Positions 57,016 to 64,000 of a stretch of DNA of 64,000 nucleotides are shown one piece after another. The translations under genes were made by a program, and so were the position numbers. Origin of the DNA: Asterias rubens (taxonomy: Eukaryota > Echinodermata > Asteroidea > Forcipulatida > Asteriidae); NCBI RefSeq assembly GCF_902459465.1, contig NC_047062.1:21209919-21273918 (forward strand), given 5' to 3'. The first letter of the stretch is position 1. Each line of letters starts with the position of its first letter. A model generated the notes under the pieces. The model saw only the letters and a list, made by a program, of their open reading frames with translations. It did no database searches and was not told where the DNA came from.

Positions 57016-59765
57016 TTAACGAAGTCATTGGGAATAGCACTGAATTAAATGAATAGTTGTTAAACAGGAAAGGTACATGTCACTATGAAAGGTGTTGCGC
57101 ATTATGTTTACAGTATGTATTTATAAAAGCAATGGATCTAAATCAAGCCTTTCCCCTTGAGAAAAAAACAACAGCAACACAGATGTCCACAGCTGTCAAT
57201 GGCAGGGACCCTTTTTGAGGCCAAGGATATTGCCAACTGAAGAATCAATAAATATGTAAAAGCATCTCAAGAACAAGATCAAGACCAGAGGAATAGAGGC
57301 AATTGCCTCTGAGATGCTCCATCATCTTCATATTTAACTACAGATTTCATGACCACCACATTGACCAAAAGTTCAGTTCTAATAATATTTAACGTCTGCT
57401 AACATTTGGCCTTATCAACAATTGTTAATAAAGACAACCACCCAGCAGCCACTCTTCAACTAATAAAGATGCACGCGTATCGCTTTTGAACCGTTCGCGG
57501 CTTCCCTGCCATGTCACCCACAGTGCAATCACACTGGAGCTGCACTCTGCGCAAACTAGCGCACAAAACACCGGCACAAGTAACCCTAGCCCACACTAAT
57601 ACACAATTTGTATTAGATCAAGTGTCTGTGGATCCCTCTATCCCCAACACTCAGGCACTGACGAAGCACTGGCAGGAAGCCCACTGTGCTTGTCACTAGA
57701 CAGTTGAGATATAATTATATGATTGATTTATCCTTCGGTCGTAATGGGATACTTTGCTGACACAAAGGGGCATTGGGTACATACACTATACATGTATGTT
57801 CGGTAGGCGCTACATTATCCCCTCTTAAGTTGCTTGCACAAAGATAGCGGAGCAGGGTTTCTGAAAACATTGAAAAGTACCACTATTTGCATTAATATTT
57901 TACTAAGTTGTGAGGTAGCGAACTCGGATGATTTCATTGTCTCTGTATTCCAATCTGATTTAACAATAAAGGCTGCACTATTTACAGCTTTATTCTGTAG
58001 AAATGTACGCTATGGACAATTCAGAACGGAACACAAAGAATACAAGTGCACGATCTATGATCCCCCGTGATTCAACAATGGAAATGTGACCATGAGATTG
58101 AGAATTTAAGCACTATTGTGTCAGTGTATATTAATTGCGAAGCTTGCGTCTAGACTTTTAGAAAGGATGATCAAATTACATTTTAAAAACTATTGTATCC
58201 AATAGATGAAGCAATGCAAAATCATCGTCAAAGAGAAATTGAGCAGAACACTCAAACATTTTGAACAATGCTTGAAAAAAAGGTTCCATATTATTAGCAA
58301 GGCAGTCTTAAAGCCAGAACAAGGAGTCTTAACTTCCTGTAAATAAAAAAAAAATAAAAAAAAAATAAAAAAGGCAGGCTGTCAAAAAAAACTTGTTTGT
58401 TACTTATAAAGCTCCTTAAATGTAACATTGACTAAATTGTCAAGAGTCACCAAGTGACATCTCGCTGGCTCAACTCCAATTTAAGAAATATGAGGACAAC
58501 TATTATCTGCTATTTTAAATTATTTAGGTGAGCTCTTTGCACTCCTCAGAACTAAACTTCAAACATGAGACTAAAAAGTGAAAGTCCAATTTGATCTGGA
58601 ATTTTATAAGTTTTAAATAGCTGTTGTTATAGATTCAAAGAAAGTTATTAGCTTTCATTTAAGGTTTTGTGAGAACAAAAAATGCCAATGATTGCCAAGT
58701 AAAATTGCTGCCAGTTAATAAAAAACTAAAAATAATTTATCGTTGAGATCCCTACATTAACTCACTTCCATCGGCAACATTACAAACAACCTTGCATGCT
58801 AAATGTGTTTACTTTTGAAACTGTGTCATTTGACAAATTTAGTAAAAAAAGATTTATATAAAAACAAGAACCTTTTTAAACAAAGAGTGGGCCATGCAAT
58901 TATCGCAACATTCAAACCTGATTTAATATAAATCTGACTGTTTCAATTGTTCTGTGATCTTGACAATTCAGCATACCGGTAAGTATAAGATTGGCAGATT
59001 ATTTTTATTACATAATCAAAGCAGATCCTACTGTGAATAAAAATCTGATTTCATCACAAAATGGTTTAAAATGCACTTTACATTATAAAATTGCAATTTG
59101 TCGCACTCCCCTGTCAAGGTTACGGAGTGGAAAGAGTGCCGATACACACAAACACACTTTCTTAATTATGATGCTCTGCTGACTAATGTACCATGCTTGG
59201 CAAGGTTGCTCAGTTGGCTAACGGAACATCATCCACACTGTATGCTTTCTAAATCAAGAAAAATGAAGACACAAAGTAACTACATATCGTTCTTTTTACT
59301 GAAACCTTCAGATGAACAATTTATTCAAAGACACTTTCTTAGGGTTAAGTTCAATTTGCTTTAGGGACAGTACACACATTCGCTCAACATGAAATCTACC
59401 AACGATTTTTTTGTTCAAACCTAATCATGAATTTGTGATTTGTTTGGCGATGTCCCAAAGGCATACAATGGCAAGCACCATGTGGGTTAATTCCCCATGA
59501 GCGAGTGCAATTTGTGCAAATATCTTGACCTTCGATTGCAATCAATAATATCGTTACTTGTCGTCATTTTTATTTGAAGTTGAAACACCAACGTTTCACT
59601 GCATGGCGCCTGCTTGCCAAAAACAAAATGGTTTTCTTTAAATGTGAAATCCGCAAGAACTCTTCTTCCTGCCCAACAAAGAATTAAATTGTAGTAAACC
59701 TCACTGCACAATACGCACACACACTTAGACCAGTTCAAAAGATGAACAAAATGCCATGGTGTGAA

Positions 59766-60600
59766 TATGGAATCTCTTGACAGTTTTGCAAGGTTTTTGG
59801 ATGAAAGATCGTGTCTTGCTGCACAATACATTTCACAAAACATGTTATTTAACACCATATCCATACATTGTGAACCAGAACTACAGAAAGAATTGAATTT
59901 AGTGATCCCTTCATTTATTACCTTTGATAAACAATTTAAACAATTTAAACTTCTAAAATTAAATGATCTTTATTGCCTTAATTTAGGTAAATTTATGTAT
60001 AAATACAACCATAATGCATTACCTTCTTGTTTTAACTCTTTCTTTACATTAACTTCAAATATTCATTCTTATGATACTCGAAGTACTCGTAACAAAAAAC
60101 TTTATGTCCGTTTTAACAGAACATCATTGTTTAGAAATAGTCTTGTCCAACGTGGTACTACATATTGGAATAGTCTCAGCGATTCGTTAAAATCTTCACC
60201 TACTTTGTCAAATTTTGCTAAAAAAATTAAAGCACAGTTCTTTAATTCTTAGTTTTGAATGTAAAGTTATGATATATTTTCCGGATGATGTTTTGTCTTT
60301 GTACCTACATGTATCATGTTTCTATGTAAGTCAGTGTTGTGATAGTCTGTTGGTGTGTTTATTTGTTTGTTTGTTTCTTGTCTGTCCGTAGGTACGGGAA
60401 CAAAAGCTTTTGCTTCACCCTATGCCTAAATGTTGTCCTGTCTGCGATTATTTATTCAACTTCCGTGTAAATTGTTATTGTTCTTATTTTATCTCTGGTT
60501 TGTCATTATATACTCATTATCATGTATCGTAACTTTAACGATATACACAAATGTAACTTAATGCATGGCAGCATTGAAATAAATGTGAATGAATGAATGA
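59766..60600 (+). mobile_element. 5'-truncated LINE 3' end (L2/CR1-like) with TGAA tail
   Basis: An open frame at 59761-60252 encodes the C-terminal region typical of CR1/L2-group retrotransposons: KLNDLYCLNLGKFMYKYNHN, then SYDTRSTRN, and LVQRGTTYWNSLSDSLKSSP, ending FNS before TAA. No reverse transcriptase motifs are present, so only the last part of ORF2 survives. About 350 bp of 3'UTR follows and ends in GAAATAAATG plus a short TGAA tandem tail (about 60585-60600), the kind of 3' terminus these elements use. The frame is intact, suggesting a fairly young insertion. A TTAA-type MITE begins within about 10 bp of the tail. Confidence 0.85.
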
Positions 60601-60606
60601 TAACTT

Positions 60607-60931
60607 TTGACAGGCACTGGACACTATAGGTAATTACTTAAAACAATTGTTAGCATAAAACCTTGGTAACGAGCAATAGAGAGAGCTGTTGATAGTATAA
60701 AATATTGTGAGAAATGGCTCCTCTGAAGTAACCTAATTTTTGAGAAAGAAGTAATTTCTCGAGCATCTAAAAGCACACAACTTTGTGTGACAAGGGTGTT
60801 TTTTCTTCTCGCAACTTCGATGACCAATTGAGATCAAATTTTTACAGGTTTGTTATTTTGTGCAATTGTTGAGATACACCAAGTAAGAAAACTGGTCTTT
60901 GACAATTATAAAAGGTGTCCAGTGTCGTTAA
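60607..60931. mobile_element. TTAA-type MITE, family 1, copy F
   Basis: About 325 bp beginning ACAGGCACTGGACACTATAG and ending AGGTGTCCAGTGTCG-TTAA. Internal blocks TTGGTAACGAGCAATAGAGA and GAGATACACCAAGTAAGAAA match the family. It directly abuts the 3' tail of the LINE fragment ending at about 60600. Confidence 0.8.
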
Positions 60932-63214
60932 CTTTTGTAAATTGGTATTTTATAATTCATTGTGCAGGTCTCTACAGGGTTGCTGCCCTATACAGTGTCT
61001 TCTACATGTTATGTATGTATTATGTTAAAATATGGATGGAAGTTTGATTGGCAGCCAGCCCAGTTGCTGATTTGCCCGATTTTGCCCCAAAACATTGCCC
61101 TCCCTTGACGCCCAATTCATCAAGGGGAAACAAAGGAATGTAAAATTCTATTGGGGACAAGAACAACTCCAAAACTGAAAATTGAAAGGCCATTGAAAAG
61201 CCAGGTTTTGTGTACAGCATAAATTTGAATACATGTTATAAAAACATTTAAAAATAACCATTCAGTAAAAAAACTCTACGGTATTGTTCAACCAGGTAAA
61301 AAAGGCAAAATTAGCAATTATATCGAAAAGTGCGCTGGTTTCACTTTATTTTTATTTTTGTATGTCTTTATTAGGTTTCAGGCAATAATTATTTTTAATG
61401 ATCATGTATTGCTAGTTGAGTTGAACTGTTGAAATGTGACGATGTTTTGTGGTGTATTTTTACAGGGTTCATGGAAGAGATCCACGATACACAATGTACA
61501 AATCTCTCCAATGCCACGAAACAACCTTTGAAGGCAAGGTCATGGCAGGGCTCAAATTTTACACTGGATTTTAGGCCTGGGGCCAGTTAACTCATGGCCT
61601 GACAAGTCCGGCAGTCTTACATGTTTTTCAATTGAATAATTATACCTTCCTGTGTAATATCTTTAAACAGAAATAAATTATATTCAAATGTTAACTTTTT
61701 GAGTCTGGTAATATACTCATTAATTCCTAAGCCTTAACACAAATGAGGAAGATTCACTCAGTCCTTGTTCAAGTTATAAATACAAAATTGCATGTTAAAC
61801 TGTGTAGAATTTCTAATGAAGTCTTGTAAAATAAATTCTGGGTCTAGTAATTCTTTTAGCTTTTAGCCCTGCGGTCTTATGGAATTTTATGCCAAGTTCC
61901 AGCCCTGCATGGATTGGTGAAATGCTCCAGAAATGAATGACCATAACCACTTACATGTACTTGTTGGTATAATAAGCACTGCAGCTATTGATAATATAAA
62001 CTATGCTGAGGTCACTTTTACAATGTAGGTAATATGGTTTGGATAATTTTCAATTGAAAACATTTGAATCTGAGAAAGAATTCATGCTTGAATGTTTTAA
62101 AGATCTTTGAAGCCCTGAGGATTGGCGTCCATTCCCGAATGCTGCGGCCAGAGACGTGCGGTTAGAAACTGCTCTCACCTGAAATTTTCGTTAAAATACC
62201 ACAACAGTTTTTGTTGCTGTTTTCTCAGCAAAAACATATAGAAACTGTATTCACCCGAAACTTTCACATGTGACTTTCATTGGATCTTTCTCTGTAATTT
62301 TGCCTAAATAAGTATTCATTACAAAAATATTTTAACAAAAACCAGTCTACAGGTATGACTCACCCTACCAATCATTAAATGTAAGTCATTTGTGTGGCAA
62401 AATGTTCCTAGATAGGTGAAGGCATGTAGGTCTGTATTTCTGTCTGTAACAGTAAGACAATATAGACACCCATTGAATAAAAAAGTTGGAGCATTTCCAG
62501 AGTTCCGCCCACTCCAAAAGGTTTCCAGTGCAAGTCCACGTTCCCACACAAGCCAAAACGATCAATGAATACTGGCAGTTGCTTCCCAATTTACTCAGGG
62601 AAAAAACAACAGTCCCTAGCAGAATCCAATGACTGACCTCTTTGTTAATTTACTCTGCTATTCAGTGGAACATCCAAGCCCTGAGCACAATATGGCCGAG
62701 GGTCTATATCGTATTTACAGCCTCATGACCAAGTACTATGCACACACGTACATCGTGTGTTTTCACAAATACAGTGAATGGCGAGATATCTGTACAGGAA
62801 ATGCTCCAAAGAGTCTGAGAAGTGGTTTGAAGAAAAGGTACATGTATATTAAACCTAAATGCACAAAAAGAAAGATCAGGGAGAAAAACAAACTCTGAGA
62901 AATGCCCATCTGAAGTGCCTTTACTCTTAAAGAATCGTAGAGAAATTAAGGTGGTTTTGTGACCTGATTTTACACAATATATAGAAAGATTTGCAGTATT
63001 ATATGTAGCATGAACACCAGAGCACTATGCTGCATAGCTACATTGCAGAATCACAAATCTGTTTAGTGTAAATCATGGAGTTATTTAAAGGTGTAATTTT
63101 GGTTTTTCTCTATGGTCTCATAATGTTGATTCTTGAACTTTTGAGATTAAAAATGGTGAAGGCTTCCAAAGTCAAGTATGTGGCATTCGAGGCATTGCTT
63201 AGTGAGGTATCAAT

Positions 63215-63425
63215 ATAGGTTTGTGTTTTGGCATCACCAGTGAATCTTCTTGGTAGGTAGATTACATGTTCTTTTGAGAACTTGTCTTGCCTATTATTCT
63301 ACTACCTCCAAAGACCTTCTCAGTGGTAGTAGAATATACATGTGGTGCAAAGCAAGACAAGCTCTCAGCTCTAAAGAACATAATCTACTGTAAAGTAGAT
63401 ACACACACTATGTTACCGCAAACCA
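63215..63425. repeat. Palindromic repeat, head-to-head copies
   Basis: Left half: GGTAGGTAGATTACATGTTC, TTTTGAGAACTTGTCTTGCC, TATTCTACTACC. The right half is the complement (GGTAGTAGAATA, GCAAGACAAG, GAACATAATCTACTG). A single-arm relative with GTGTATCTACTTGCCAGGTA and TTCTTTAGAGAACTGTCTTT is at about 10022-10150. Confidence 0.6.
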
Positions 63426-64000
63426 AGAGTCAAGTACTTGCAAACCTTCTCTTTTACTACAAAACTGAACACTCGGAGTGCTACAGTGGTGTACCATGGA
63501 GGAAGGAAAATCCCTTACGTGTACAATGTACAACTATATCAGTAGGCCTAATAATCGGAGGGATGTACAATGCATACATTACATGGATAAAGACACTACA
63601 ATAGCCATTCTGTGCATATCATTTTACATTCACTAAATACAAAAGACTGCTGTAAATGACACCTGTGCTTTAACAAATTGATGTCTAGTATCCTTTTTAT
63701 CGCTACTGGTTTTGAATGTCACTCTCCCCTTTGTTGTGTAATAATAATAAGACCCCAAGGCCAACATTTGTATTGACAGTTTACCTGTACAGTAAACAAC
63801 CCAAGAAACCAACATAGGGTATGTTCAGACAGCGTACTAACTTAGACCCGAACCGGTTTAACTTTTACGAGCAGCGGGGGGTGGTCTTAAAAGTAAAAAC
63901 CCATTGCGTTCAGAAAGCACAGAGTTAAACCCGATCCGGTTTATCTTCGGTTTTAAGAGGTCAAAGCAGACGCGACCCTTTCAATTTATTGTAGGACACT

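Larger units (their letters stand above)
52684..64000. other. Upstream region of BAHD1; no coding exon recognised
   Basis: Presumably includes a BAHD1 5' intron and first exon. It contains a fold-back MITE (54115), a C16-18 run followed by A's (about 54547), a GC-rich patch (55590-55660), the 23-bp minisatellite, the LINE fragment, a MITE (60607) and the 63215 palindrome. From 63825 to the end, two words of the type CCCGAACCGGTTTAAC / CCCGATCCGGTTTATC appear, possibly the edge of another repeat. Confidence 0.5.

Noticed and set aside
59487..59864. 125-codon minus-strand frame
   Set aside because: Overlaps the start of the LINE fragment on the other strand and shows no family motifs.
62629..62898. 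89-codon plus-strand frame (MTDLFVNLLC...)
   Set aside because: No recognised family, poor composition and no splice context; probably chance.

Overview
This window is nuclear DNA from an animal: it is AT-rich, its genes have introns with GT-AG junctions, and it is dense in short interspersed repeats. Gene content and repeat style (TTAA-flanked miniature elements, tRNA-derived SINEs, scattered palindromic ACATGT words) point to a marine deuterostome. My best guess is an echinoderm, perhaps a sea star. The phylum is inference from repeat style, not from a species-specific marker.

Three conserved genes lie head-to-tail on the minus strand. (1) FNTB, protein farnesyltransferase beta subunit: 12 coding exons, 26213 down to 5646, predicted 410 aa. 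(2) NAA20, catalytic subunit of the NatB N-terminal acetyltransferase: 6 coding exons, 31194 down to 28262, 175 aa. (3) BAHD1-like, a BAH-domain heterochromatin protein: 6 coding exons, 52677 down to 40050, 853 aa, probably with at least one further non-coding 5' exon. All three models were rebuilt exon by exon. Every junction keeps frame and every model ends in a stop at the expected family C-terminus. A fourth gene sits on the plus strand inside FNTB intron 6: two coding exons, 14898-15534 and 16060-17027, 534 aa, with a 14-unit pentapeptide repeat and a long acidic tail. I do not recognise it.

Layout: 1-5645 lies downstream of FNTB and holds repeats. 5646-26213 is FNTB, whose introns carry the nested gene, a decayed non-LTR retrotransposon (about 19126-21700), SINEs and fold-back elements, including one with an 8-bp target duplication (24650-25361). 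26214-28261 is intergenic, 28262-31194 is NAA20, and 31195-40049 is intergenic with tandem repeats, a SINE with a 15-bp target duplication and a TTAA element. 40050-52677 is BAHD1. 52684-64000 lies upstream of BAHD1 and holds a 23-bp minisatellite (about 56120-57015), the 3' end of a second LINE (about 59766-60600) and palindromic repeats.

The conserved genes do not form one pathway: FNTB prenylates CaaX cysteines, NAA20 acetylates N-termini of the Met-Asp/Glu/Asn/Gln type, and BAHD1 acts in chromatin silencing. No true tRNA, rRNA, CRISPR array or bacterial-style operon was seen. The richest new material is the mobile-element record, where several insertions can be matched to an unoccupied paralogous site inside the same window.
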